From Erythrocercus mccallii (taxonomy: Eukaryota; Chordata; Aves; Passeriformes; Dicruridae): a stretch of 64,000 nucleotides of DNA. Positions 39,427 through 50,868 of the stretch are shown here, one piece after another (position 1 is the stretch's first letter; each line of letters opens with the position of its first letter). The position numbers were made by a program, and so were the translations under genes. The DNA lies in contig VZRG01000347.1 in NCBI GenBank assembly GCA_013397435.1, positions 496,001 to 560,000 on the forward strand. Direction: 5' to 3'. The notes under the pieces were generated by a model, which did not search any database, was not told the origin of the DNA, and saw nothing but the letters and a program-made list of their open reading frames with translations.

Positions 39427-40800
39427 GCCTGGAAGATCAGTAGGGAAAAAAAAGTAAAGTTTTAAAAAGCCAAATATATATCACCTAGAGAGTGACAATT
39501 TTTGGTTCAAATTCAAGAAAGCACTTAAACATTTACTCAAGTGCTGCTCTGAATAAGAATGCTTTCCTGAGTAGAAAAGGAAAGGAGCTGGCAGCAGTCT
39601 GTGTACCTACCATCCTGTCCCTGATGTGGGGAGATCATCACTTGGGGAGATATAAATATTAAAAAGATACATTTCATCAGAGCAGAATATGATTTTTACT
39701 ATTTCAAGTGAAATATTTCTTGGGACTTTCTTAGCTAACAAAATATGCTACTAGTAAACATTTTCTTGGGAATGATTCCTACTTGGCAGGGAAATCAATT
39801 CATTGACCCCAGAGATTTTCTTGTGTTGTTTGTTCCATTGGCACACTTAAAAAATAAAATTGGGAAAGCCAACTGGCATTTGCAGTGTTAACTTCCCATT
39901 AATGATCTTTGCAGGCTGTTGGGTAAAAACTCTCCCTCTTCCCTTCCACTTTCCTATTACCCTTAATATATTATTATCCAATTTAGCTTCCCTGCCAGGG
40001 GAATCTTTTGCTCTCTGATCTCTGCTGTAAGAGGAATGAAAAAGCACAAGTAAGCTGACTAAGTCTAAAGGAGCAAACTACACCAGGTTCATGCATAATG
40101 CAGCCATCACATCTTTTTTCTATATTCTTTTAATATTAGTGAGTTCATATGATATTCAATGCTCACACTCAGAAGAGATAGAGACATATCTATTCCTTAC
40201 TTATGGATATTATTTCTACCTTAATGAATTCTCTTTCCATCAACAGATAAAAAATCAGGAGACTGAGAATTCCTCCTCTCTCAAACCCTTTTGATTATAA
40301 GACATTTTTTGTAATTACCCATAGATTATGAGTGTTTAGTTTTCTTAGAAGACATATTTTAACATAGTTCTCACATACTATATTATAATACTCTGTAATA
40401 CTTCAGCTTCCAGATGCAAATGTAAGCTAAGTAGCATTCTAGATTAACAATTAAAAAAGACAACTGGAAATAAATTTAATTACAAAGCAAATCCACTTCA
40501 ATGGCATAAAATATTGATCTTATGTAACTTAAAAATGTATGTCTACTGCCCTAAGTCCCAAGGCAGTAGAGTGTTGGTAAGTATGGAGTGGGTTTATTTC
40601 AGCCATGAGAGAACAGCTCATACAAACTTCCTAGAGCACTTACTGATATAAATAATATGAAATGTTTGCTGAGATACCATTGTAAGTGTTTCCTTCAGAA
40701 AGATGCATTATAAACAATTAATAGTGGAGGATCTGCAAGAAGATTCACTCTGCTGCTTTAAAAGGGAAGAAGCTACAAAGGAAGGGTAATGTGCAGCCTT

Positions 40801-40856
40801 TTATATATATATATATGTGTATAAATATATATATATAACTAACCAAAAAACCCAAC
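40801..40856. repeat. (TA)n microsatellite with adjoining A/C tract
   Basis: Two runs of about seven to eight TA units flank TGTGTATAAA. The sequence then changes directly to AACCAAAAAACCCAACTG, one of the A/C-only tracts seen at several other places in this window. Confidence 0.9.
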
Positions 40857-41943
40857 TGAGAGCAGTAAAGGGGAAAAATGCTTCTGTTCCTCACTCCTGT
40901 TAAAATCCATGTTCAGAAGAACACAGCTACTCTTCGTTTGCCTTTGCCAAGTTGCATGCTACCAGACTGGAGTTTTGTTTTAATCAGCATCATTTAAAAG
41001 GAAACAAATCACCATGTACGAGCTAATTCAGTTTGATGAGAAACCCAGGATGACAGAAGGGGAAGGAAGTGTTACAGAAGAATTTACTTCTGAGTGACAA
41101 TTAAGTTTAGTGCTCAGATTAGCAAAAAGCAGCCTAGTCATCATCTGATGCACTGCAGAGCGAGAAGACTGAAAACATTAAACAGCAATTTGCTTTTATG
41201 GAAAAATGAGCTGGAAGTGGCCACAGCCTTGGTTTTAAATATCCAAATGGAATTGTAGAGATAATAAGACAGTGTGCAAAGACTGGAAAATATATGGAGG
41301 TTTCTTGTTCAGGCACTGGTGGGTTGGTGTGAGGGAGGAACTACCTACAGAATGAATTTTTAAAAAGATGATACTTAATGCATAACTCTTGGCCAGTAAC
41401 TCTTTGTTCAGAAAAGTGTGAATTAGTGATTTTTCTCCCATCCAGATTTTCTAGAAATCCCTAATTTGATGTATTGAAATTGACACAGAAATTATGAGGA
41501 AGCTTAGGATGGGGCAAAATCCTCCCACATGGTGCAATATGCTCCAGGCTCAGCAGTGACTCTCTTGGGAGCCAGAAAGAAGCCTTCTGAGCGCTTGTGT
41601 GTGTGAGAGGAGTTGTTCCAAAGGGGGATTCTTTGCTTTTGTACAAAGCTGGCACTGGGAAATGTAGCAGCCAGCTTTCCCACCGTGCCAGATAGCGCTT
41701 TGCAGCCTGTGGAGACACGAGTGGGAGCTGTACAGCGCAGCTGTGCTGCCAGGAGGGAGCCAGAGATGCCTCTTTCCACGTCCTGGGGATTGTCACTCTC
41801 AGAACTCCCCGAGAGATCGATCACAGGCACTTGGTCTTTGAAGGCTTTTGAGAACAGGTCAGACAAATGTGCCACAGATGGCCCTTTGGAGATGGGATGG
41901 GATTAGATCACCTCTCAAATTTTTTTCCCCCTGTTTTCTGCAG

Positions 41944-42021
41944 CTCTGCAATCTATCTTTTGAGGAATCGCTGGTGCCAGTTTCAGATCCTAAGCAGCCT
42001 AGGATGAATGAATCTTCTTGA
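41944..42021 (+). other. Weak terminal-exon candidate
   Basis: A long pyrimidine run ending CCCCCTGTTTTCTGCAG (to 41943) is the best acceptor-like sequence I found in the window. It is followed by a 25-codon open frame that ends in TGA at 42019-42021 and would encode a Glu-, Pro- and Ser-rich end. A frame this short is easily open by chance, and I cannot name a protein. Confidence 0.12.
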
Positions 42022-42368
42022 TGAAATGTTATTCCTCAGTCCTGCTCCATATCTTCCAGCTTTTTTTGTGAACACGGTGTATTACCAGCTTGGCTGGCAA
42101 AGCACAGGGACCAGAGAGAGCAGCCGGTGAAGACAGCTCTGGTGTGGGTGCAACTGCTTTAGGGGAGGTGATACAGGGCAAAAGAATGGATTTGGTCTGA
42201 ACTACCACAAAGTGAGGGGATTAACTGTTCCCTGCTCACTAGCTGCAATGCACTTTCTGAGCACACAGAGACGACTGGGAGATGGATGGAAGGTGGACAC
42301 AATTTGGGAGGCTCTTTTCTCACATCCACTCTGCACAAGTTATCTTGATCAGAGGAAAATGATCTGTC

Positions 42369-44348
42369 ACCTGTGGTATCATGCAATCCCATTACAATGA
42401 CAGCTAATGCAGCAATTTTATGAACTTTCCCTGTCGTGTGTCTCTTGGCAGACCACAAAATGTTCTCAAAGGAAAGGCTTGCTGCCAGCGAGGGTTTAGG
42501 CCTGGAGTGGGCATAAATGCACGTGCACATTTGGACCACATTGCTCAGGCACTGCCTCTCCCCAGCTGGTAGGGCAGGCCAGGGTCCCAGCAGGGCCCAG
42601 CTGCAGGGATAAGAGCTGGATAAGCAGGCCAGATGTACTTGGTGGGATTGCTGGTTCATGGTAAATGAAAAGGGAGAACTTTGAGCTCTGCAACCACATT
42701 CCCAAGGAGAGGTGATCTGTAGTCATGTAGGCTGAAAGTCCAGCAAGAAACGGAGGCACCAGTCAGAAGCAGCAGAAAAAAGCCATCCAAGAAGTTCATA
42801 TAAGACTATGATGTAGCCAAATTTAGTCTGAGAAATGGGGCATCAGTGAGAGGAGTGAAAGCTGCCTGGAGATTTGCCAGTTATGTGACTGGACAAGCTG
42901 CTTGTTGTGAAGTCAGATGCCTTTGTAGCCAGCATCTGGCTCACACTGAGCATGTATTTTCAAGCATTAGAAAACCAGAAATAATTTCCTGTCGTGTCAA
43001 TAATGCTTTCTGAATATTACTCAATTCTAAATTGGGTGAGGTAGAGTTCTTATCAGCTATCCTGAGGCATCATCCAAGGCACTCAACCCATCTCACTGAA
43101 TAATCTCATTAGTGCTTTTTTTTCTTTTTGGCTCCCCAGCATGTCCCAAAAGATAGGATGTGCTTTTTGTACACCCACCTTACACATCTGAATCAGATAT
43201 CAAAACCATGTGTCTTATTTCTCACTGCAGCAAACAGAAAGAGAGCACCCATTCCAGCAAAATTCAGAAAAGGGACCTGGATGTGGCAGGCTCCCCAGGG
43301 TGACTGCCCCAGCCTCTGTTGAAGTCACTGATCAACAGATGGAGTGAATTGATGAACAGGATTTAGGGACAACTCTGGCCCTCTGGTTGGAAAAGAAAAA
43401 CTGCCGCTTAGGATGGAGGATGGTTTAGAGAAGCAGCAATTTGAGAACTTGCCTAGAGAAGAGCAGGAGAATGCAAACAGCTCAAGTAAAGTTAATGGGC
43501 CTAAATAAAAGCCTTTAAAGTACAGTGTGCATGCCTTTGTTTGGGGCAAAGTACTCTTAGGTTAATGTAGTTTGAAGGCTGCCTTACTCCCAGGTGAGAA
43601 GCCTGTACATGGTGGTTTAACAGGCTTCGATATATGCTCATTAACTTTACACTCTTAGCTGGCTCTTCATAAATTTCTGATGTATTGAATCTTTTGGGAG
43701 TTCTCTTGGGTTTATTTTAGCTGTTTGTTGTAGTTTTACCAGAAAACAACAGTCTCTGTGATTTCTCAGGGGAAAAAAAAAATCACCCTCAACCCTATTC
43801 CAAAAAAAAAAAAAAAACCAAACCCAAAAAAACACCAAAAATTCAACCACCTCAAAATAGAAAAAAATATTTTAAAAGGCAAAAAAGTTAGCAATGGTAA
43901 CAATGGTAACAGAGACAGTTGTTCACTGGGGACACAGCGTGTACCTGTCATGGGAGATGCTGAATGCACCAAAAGAGTGAGACAGGGTCAGTTCTTAGAA
44001 TGTAATTGGTATGAAAATATGTTGTGCAGTTTAAAGGTCTAGTTTTGACAATCTTTATTATTACTTTATGGGCTTTCAAATAAAATGTTGAACTAAGTAT
44101 TGTGCTAGTAATATTTATGAAACGGTGTTATAGAACGCGATAAAAGTTTATAGGAAAGTCATTACTGTAACCATAAAGCACCGTCTCATCCCAAATACCA
44201 CCAGTGGGGAAGAAATGTGCCTGCATCAGATGAGTCAATGACTTCAGGGGGCTGATGCCAGCAGGGGCACAGCCGTGCAGGCCACCGGAGCACACGGGTC
44301 TGGGGCAAACAGAGCCCTGCCTTTAGCAGGACCCGTCAGGAAGCATCT
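42369..44348 (+). repeat. 1,980-bp near-identical block, copy 1 (probable assembly overlap)
   Basis: Every base from 42369 reappears 1,981 positions later, up to 44348. I found three differences: C at 42395 versus T at 44376, A at 42748 versus G at 44729, and A at 44200 versus G at 46181. All are transitions, and even the 16-base poly(A) at 43802 keeps its length. The block ends exactly at the single N at 44349. The content looks like ordinary unique non-coding DNA. Short frames inside (87, 64, 74, 67 and 94 codons) simply recur in copy 2. The simplest reading is the right end of one contig overlapping the left end of the next. Confidence 0.97.
43772..43855 (+). repeat. A/C-rich low-complexity tract with A16 (copy 1)
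   Basis: A10, CACCCTCAACCC, A16, CCAAACCC, A7 and CACC units occur in order. The same tract recurs unchanged at 45753-45836 inside the duplicated block. Confidence 0.85.
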
Positions 44349-44349
44349 N
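44349..44349. other. Single ambiguous base N: contig junction
   Basis: This is the only non-ACGT character I noticed in the window. It sits exactly between the two copies of the 1,980-bp block. Some scaffolding programs insert one N when the estimated gap is zero or negative, which would fit overlapping contigs that were not merged. Confidence 0.9.
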
Positions 44350-46329
44350 ACCTGTGGTATCATGCAATCCCATTATAATGACAGCTAATGCAGCAATTTT
44401 ATGAACTTTCCCTGTCGTGTGTCTCTTGGCAGACCACAAAATGTTCTCAAAGGAAAGGCTTGCTGCCAGCGAGGGTTTAGGCCTGGAGTGGGCATAAATG
44501 CACGTGCACATTTGGACCACATTGCTCAGGCACTGCCTCTCCCCAGCTGGTAGGGCAGGCCAGGGTCCCAGCAGGGCCCAGCTGCAGGGATAAGAGCTGG
44601 ATAAGCAGGCCAGATGTACTTGGTGGGATTGCTGGTTCATGGTAAATGAAAAGGGAGAACTTTGAGCTCTGCAACCACATTCCCAAGGAGAGGTGATCTG
44701 TAGTCATGTAGGCTGAAAGTCCAGCAAGGAACGGAGGCACCAGTCAGAAGCAGCAGAAAAAAGCCATCCAAGAAGTTCATATAAGACTATGATGTAGCCA
44801 AATTTAGTCTGAGAAATGGGGCATCAGTGAGAGGAGTGAAAGCTGCCTGGAGATTTGCCAGTTATGTGACTGGACAAGCTGCTTGTTGTGAAGTCAGATG
44901 CCTTTGTAGCCAGCATCTGGCTCACACTGAGCATGTATTTTCAAGCATTAGAAAACCAGAAATAATTTCCTGTCGTGTCAATAATGCTTTCTGAATATTA
45001 CTCAATTCTAAATTGGGTGAGGTAGAGTTCTTATCAGCTATCCTGAGGCATCATCCAAGGCACTCAACCCATCTCACTGAATAATCTCATTAGTGCTTTT
45101 TTTTCTTTTTGGCTCCCCAGCATGTCCCAAAAGATAGGATGTGCTTTTTGTACACCCACCTTACACATCTGAATCAGATATCAAAACCATGTGTCTTATT
45201 TCTCACTGCAGCAAACAGAAAGAGAGCACCCATTCCAGCAAAATTCAGAAAAGGGACCTGGATGTGGCAGGCTCCCCAGGGTGACTGCCCCAGCCTCTGT
45301 TGAAGTCACTGATCAACAGATGGAGTGAATTGATGAACAGGATTTAGGGACAACTCTGGCCCTCTGGTTGGAAAAGAAAAACTGCCGCTTAGGATGGAGG
45401 ATGGTTTAGAGAAGCAGCAATTTGAGAACTTGCCTAGAGAAGAGCAGGAGAATGCAAACAGCTCAAGTAAAGTTAATGGGCCTAAATAAAAGCCTTTAAA
45501 GTACAGTGTGCATGCCTTTGTTTGGGGCAAAGTACTCTTAGGTTAATGTAGTTTGAAGGCTGCCTTACTCCCAGGTGAGAAGCCTGTACATGGTGGTTTA
45601 ACAGGCTTCGATATATGCTCATTAACTTTACACTCTTAGCTGGCTCTTCATAAATTTCTGATGTATTGAATCTTTTGGGAGTTCTCTTGGGTTTATTTTA
45701 GCTGTTTGTTGTAGTTTTACCAGAAAACAACAGTCTCTGTGATTTCTCAGGGGAAAAAAAAAATCACCCTCAACCCTATTCCAAAAAAAAAAAAAAAACC
45801 AAACCCAAAAAAACACCAAAAATTCAACCACCTCAAAATAGAAAAAAATATTTTAAAAGGCAAAAAAGTTAGCAATGGTAACAATGGTAACAGAGACAGT
45901 TGTTCACTGGGGACACAGCGTGTACCTGTCATGGGAGATGCTGAATGCACCAAAAGAGTGAGACAGGGTCAGTTCTTAGAATGTAATTGGTATGAAAATA
46001 TGTTGTGCAGTTTAAAGGTCTAGTTTTGACAATCTTTATTATTACTTTATGGGCTTTCAAATAAAATGTTGAACTAAGTATTGTGCTAGTAATATTTATG
46101 AAACGGTGTTATAGAACGCGATAAAAGTTTATAGGAAAGTCATTACTGTAACCATAAAGCACCGTCTCATCCCAAATACCGCCAGTGGGGAAGAAATGTG
46201 CCTGCATCAGATGAGTCAATGACTTCAGGGGGCTGATGCCAGCAGGGGCACAGCCGTGCAGGCCACCGGAGCACACGGGTCTGGGGCAAACAGAGCCCTG
46301 CCTTTAGCAGGACCCGTCAGGAAGCATCT
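44350..46329 (+). repeat. 1,980-bp near-identical block, copy 2 (probable assembly overlap)
   Basis: This is the second copy of the block at 42369-44348, starting immediately after the N. Similarity to copy 1 stops at 46329, precisely where copy 1 met the N. Beyond that point the sequence continues as unique DNA (a CpG-rich patch). The right flank of copy 1 and the left flank of copy 2 therefore do not exist as real sequence, which is what an unmerged contig overlap produces. A true recent tandem duplication cannot be fully excluded. Confidence 0.97.
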
Positions 46330-46605
46330 CCTCCTTGCCGCATCCCTGAGGCTCGCAGAGCAGCGCTGTCGGAGCGGCAGAGATGCGCATGCAGCGCCTG
46401 CCCTGGAGCCGGTGTCGGTAATTATTAACTGCTAATGGCGAGAAAAACCATTATGGCACACAATAGGCTTGCCTTTCACACCACTAATTGTGTGATGAAC
46501 TTACTTGGGCGGTGAATTGTCACGTCTGCTGGGGAGAGAGATTACACTGAGGGAAATATTATAAATACAGTTGCCGTTCCTTTATCCCTGCGTGATTGAG
46601 GCATT
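46330..46605. promoter_or_regulatory. CpG-rich patch followed by homeodomain-site cluster; possible regulatory element
   Basis: Nine CpG dinucleotides fall within about 90 bp at 46336-46418, in a window that is otherwise CpG-poor. Directly after come TAATTATTAA (46419-46428), CTAATGG, CCATTATGG and CACTAATTGTG words, which are homeodomain-type cores. Sustained low-repeat sequence with such words is typical of vertebrate developmental enhancers. This is inference from composition only: conservation is not visible here and no transcription start is marked by any sequence element I recognise. Confidence 0.3.
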
Positions 46606-46621
46606 AAAAAAAAAAAAAAAA
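46606..46621 (+). repeat. Poly(A) tract, 16 A
   Basis: An uninterrupted run of A is followed by GGAAAGAAAAAAA. There is no processed-gene sequence or AATAAA signal just upstream, so I read it as a simple homopolymer and not a retrocopy tail. Confidence 0.9.
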
Positions 46622-48806
46622 GGAAAGAAAAAAACTTGGCAGATAGAACGTATTATTTGTTAGACAAGGCTTTTGGGGGAGGTAATAATTTTATTAGGGA
46701 ATTGAAATAGTAGGAAGACAGGTGAGCTTTCACAAGACCTCCTCGATTTGCTCTTTCTGCTCTGCCTGCGCTTCTGGGAGAAGCAACACCCAAGGCCGGG
46801 ATGGAAGCACATTTTTGGTGTCAGTGCCTCCTGCAGATTCCCTCTGCCCGTGCCCTTCCATTCGCTCCTACTTCAGCGGCTTGACGCTCCCTTGCCCCGT
46901 TCGCTGAGCTGTGACAAGGCAGCTGCCTGGATGTGGAAATAAATGGTCTGGCAGAGTGAGAGGGGTGCAGGGGATGGCCCCAGCTGCTGGTCACTGCTTC
47001 CTGCTGGCCACGGGGTTTGGGGGGACTCACTGGCACCAGGGTCACGGAGCTGGTCCTGATCAAAGGGGGCTTGGGCAGCAAAATCAGCGAATAAGGAGTC
47101 TCGGTGGTGGGAATGACAAATGGGTGGCAGGGAATAGAGAAGTTAATAGTGGTTTGGGTTTTTTCTCACGGAGAGAGGTAACTTTGGGACACTGAGGGAC
47201 ATTAAAGGCTGAGGGGGAAAATATGTCCCCAAGGCAGTAAAACTGTGGACTCTGTGACTTTTAGTTACTATTTCTAGCCTCTAGTTAGTAATTATTAAAC
47301 AACTGCTGGCTTTTTCATCTGCTCTAGCCTAAAATGTTCTAGAATTTAACACTTCTGCTCCTTTTATTAGTGAAATAATATTAGGAAAGCGGAGCAATTC
47401 TCATTGAATGCATTGCAATATGATTTCTGTTGGTTCCCAGTCTTAAGTCTGTCAGTAATCCTCGGGTCTTTTAAATACAAGTTTTCATTATTATCTATTT
47501 CTACACACTAGTTCTAAATGTCAGTGTCCTAGCAGGCATTCTGTATATTTTGGGGGGGCTTCAGAAGCTGTTCTCTGTTTTTTCTTCACTTCTAGAAGCG
47601 GTTCTGTACTTATTCATTATTTGCATCACAATCATGGATGACACTTTAGCAGATCAAAATCTGTTAGAAGGCAGCAGAAAAATTATGTTCCATGAGCACT
47701 TTAATGCAATAGGATAAAAGGGAAGGCAAGAAGAAGAAAATTTTGCAGAGATATAGTTAATTATTATTTCAATTTCTACAGTGATCTGTACACAGGAATT
47801 GGATATTTATATCTTTATTTAACTAAGAAAAAGGGAAGATAACGTTACAATAGCACTTGTTGCATTTTTGGAGATTCAATTGTATGGTAAAGATGTATCA
47901 TGTCATAAAGAGAAAACACATATATGATACTTCTATGTTTTTAAATAAATATGAAAGGGAAGGCTGGTTCTGATCTGTATTGCCATCTTCAAACCAGGCC
48001 TTATAATCCTCAATCCACCAGAATTTCAGTTAATGGAAATGGATATTTTGGCCAAGAGATGGGCAACAGTATTATCGAAACATTGTTCCTAATAGTCCTG
48101 GAGAGTATTTCTAAACCTACCGGGGCAGCAGCAGTATTTTCAGGTGTGCTTACAGTTAAATGCATGTGTCTGTTCCTCAGAGGAATTTGCTTTTCCTGAT
48201 GCTTGGTGGGATGCTCTGTATAATATGTGCAGGCAGATTGTCAAAAAGTCACAGCGATCTTTAGGGTGCCTTAGCAATATCTCAAATTGCTTGAGAGGGA
48301 TGACAAATCTTTTACTTAAATGTCCTCTAGCAAGAGTCCTACTTTCAAACATATGTCTGTGTAGTGTCAGCCCCTCCTCTCAATGCCAGCTGCCTTTTCC
48401 TGTGTCAGGTCCGTAACGCTGGGTTTGCGTTGCCCAAAGTCATATTTACAAAATGCTCCTGTCAGTTTGATTGAGACAAATGCAGAAAGCATCAGATGGG
48501 TTAATGGTCCTACCACGGTGTCATCACATCACTTCGGGAAATGGCATCAGCATGCAATCTTGGTGTAATGTGCTATTACACTTCATTTGTCTTTAGAACA
48601 ATGCTGGAGTCAACAGCAAATCAGTGAGTGTCCCTTTTTTCACAATCAGCCATAAAACTGCACCTCCTGCTCCTCTGAGCTGCTGCTTTGTGCCATGCCT
48701 TATTAGTTCCTGCAATTGATTCTTGAGCCTTAACACTGTCTCTTGAGATGGACAAAAGTCAGAGCTTCATTTTTGCAGGAAATTTTGCTTTCATTTCAGT
48801 TCAGAG

Positions 48807-48837
48807 GAAAAAAAACCAAAACACAACAACAACAGAA
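48807..48837 (+). repeat. A/C-only low-complexity tract
   Basis: Eight A, CCAAAACACAACAACAACAG. It is similar in make-up to the tracts at 39382 and 62304. Confidence 0.75.
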
Positions 48838-50832
48838 ATCCATCCTAAGTTCCACACCAATCTTGTGCAAGAACCAGAAGCATCATTGCGATTGCCACTG
48901 CGGGTGTGGACTGCAATTAGTATTTTTGTAATTTTTTGTGCTCCCAGTATTGATGGGTGCAGTGACCATTTAAAGTAAGTCCTATGAGGAACTGATAGGA
49001 CTGATAAACCCCCCAGCTGAGGGAGCTGGGGGTGAATAGAGGAAAAGAGGCTTAAAGGGGACTTTATCTGTTTTTCATCTGCCTGCATTTACACCACTTC
49101 CTTCTCATCGAAGCTCTCCACAATAGGATGCCTTGGTATTACATAACTTCTGTGAATAGCGAGGTATTTCTGTGAAAAGGCTTTGTGAAATGAGTTGTGC
49201 TGCATTGTGTAGGACACATAATATGACATTCTCTGGAGGAAACAATTATTTGCTCAATAATGTCTCTCACACTCAGCTCAGTTTATGGTACATTCTTAGT
49301 AAGGGCACAAGTGTGAGTTTCTTGGTAAAATAATTGTGGTTTAGCTTAGAATATCATCTTTCACTAAACAAAAACCTACATAAACTGTGTAAAAGCAGTC
49401 TCATCATTGTCATAAGAGAACTGGACTTTTTCCACTTAATTTATTTTGAGAAAATACATTTCCTGCTTAATTTCAAGATTGGTATTTTAAGATGTGGATG
49501 TCCACATAAATTAGATTTTTCCCTGTCTGAATCACAATAGTATTGGGAAACCATAAATTGCATGAGTTATTTTTGTGGAAGAGTATCTGTGACACTCCAT
49601 TCTTTAAAAGTTTTTTAAAAAATTCTTTGCTTCAGATCTTCTGTGGAATGACTTGTAAAGAAAAATTTGCTTTTGTTTTATGGGACCAGATTAAACCTTA
49701 TTTTTTTCTTCTAACAACAGGTGTCAGGAAAATGAAATACTTAAATGGCACCCAGTAATAGTTTTGTGGTGCCCTCATAAGTTTGGTTATCTGGTCTCAT
49801 TTAAAAAAAAAATCCTCAGAGTATTAGAAGGTGTTCAATAAAAAGCTTCTTAGTTGTGGCCTCTTTGTTAATGGCCTTGAACTTTTCCTTAGCTTTGATC
49901 ACTGACTCTGTGTAATCGCCTCCTATTTATGGGCCAGGTCAGCCAATAAATAAAAGTAAATTGGAACTGGACTGTGGCCTTCTATCAAAAGGCACAGTTG
50001 TGTTCAGACTTTTAAGGACAAGGTGCACTACGAGCCATCAGGAGAAGCTGACAGCAGGAGAAGAGTGGTTACTGTCCAGGTGCACCGTAGAACTTCCCAG
50101 GATTTAAACAGGATTCTTGGGATCTTACTGAAGGGAGACAAGAGCAGCTGTGCTGGAGGCTCCTACAAAGGAACCTGTAAAACTTTGTTCCCTCTTAGCA
50201 ATATGTAAAGTGTGAAATGCTTCTGTAACACAAATGTCGTGCTTGTTTTCTCAGCCTAAGTAAGACAAGTGTACAAACACGAGACAAGAAAATGTCTGTG
50301 AATGTCTTTATATGGCTTTTTCTTTTCATAAACTGTAAAGTCTCTATTAAGCAACATCTATTTCCAAGTCAAAAACAGTCCTTAGAGTAATTTTGACACA
50401 TACTTATGTAAGTAACATCTTCTGCGTGGAACTGAGTAAGAGTTGGATTGTTTCCTTTCTCCCTTCTTTTAATTCAGTTTTGTTATCCAAAATGGGTCCT
50501 AATTAAATCTGGTTGTGAGTAATCTTATGCACCCTTGCTCCTCCTTCTATAGGATGGATTCAGGTAAGCTTTATTCAGCTTGTGACTTCTCTTGTGTCAG
50601 AAGTGGAAAGAAGGTAAAATCAGATGTAAAGATATTTCCCCCTCAGTAAAGTAATGGCAGTCTACCAGGATCTGCATGGAGCTTTCCTTTGGCAGGGTCA
50701 GATAGACATCTTAAGAGTCTGACAGATGATCTCTGATTAACTGAGACAAAAAAAAATCAATATTCATGTTAAGTAAATGGTGGTTGGCAAGTAGATGGGA
50801 AATTATCCAAAGTTTAAAGTAATTGACCCATA

Positions 50833-50868
50833 TAACACACAAACAGAAAAAAAAAAAAAAACCAACTG
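50833..50868 (+). repeat. A/C tract with about 14-base poly(A)
   Basis: AACACACAAACAG is followed by a long A run and CCAACTG. Confidence 0.8.

Larger units (their letters stand above)
34351..42368. other. Non-coding sequence, no gene recognised
   Basis: Unique-looking DNA interrupted by the low-complexity tracts at 36438 and 39382, the CR1 tail at 37441, the microsatellite at 40801 and the weak exon candidate at 41944. A 123-codon minus frame at 41504-41875 is discussed under findings. Confidence 0.5.

Noticed and set aside
40801..40839. (TA)n tract as a replication origin or promoter TATA element
   Set aside because: Plain microsatellite; nothing around it supports a transcription start or an origin.
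42159..42659. 166-codon minus-strand frame as a gene
   Set aside because: No recognisable domain. Its first part recurs in the duplicated block only because the sequence itself is duplicated.
42369..46329. Biological tandem duplication
   Set aside because: The block boundaries coincide exactly with the single N, which is better explained by unmerged overlapping contigs.
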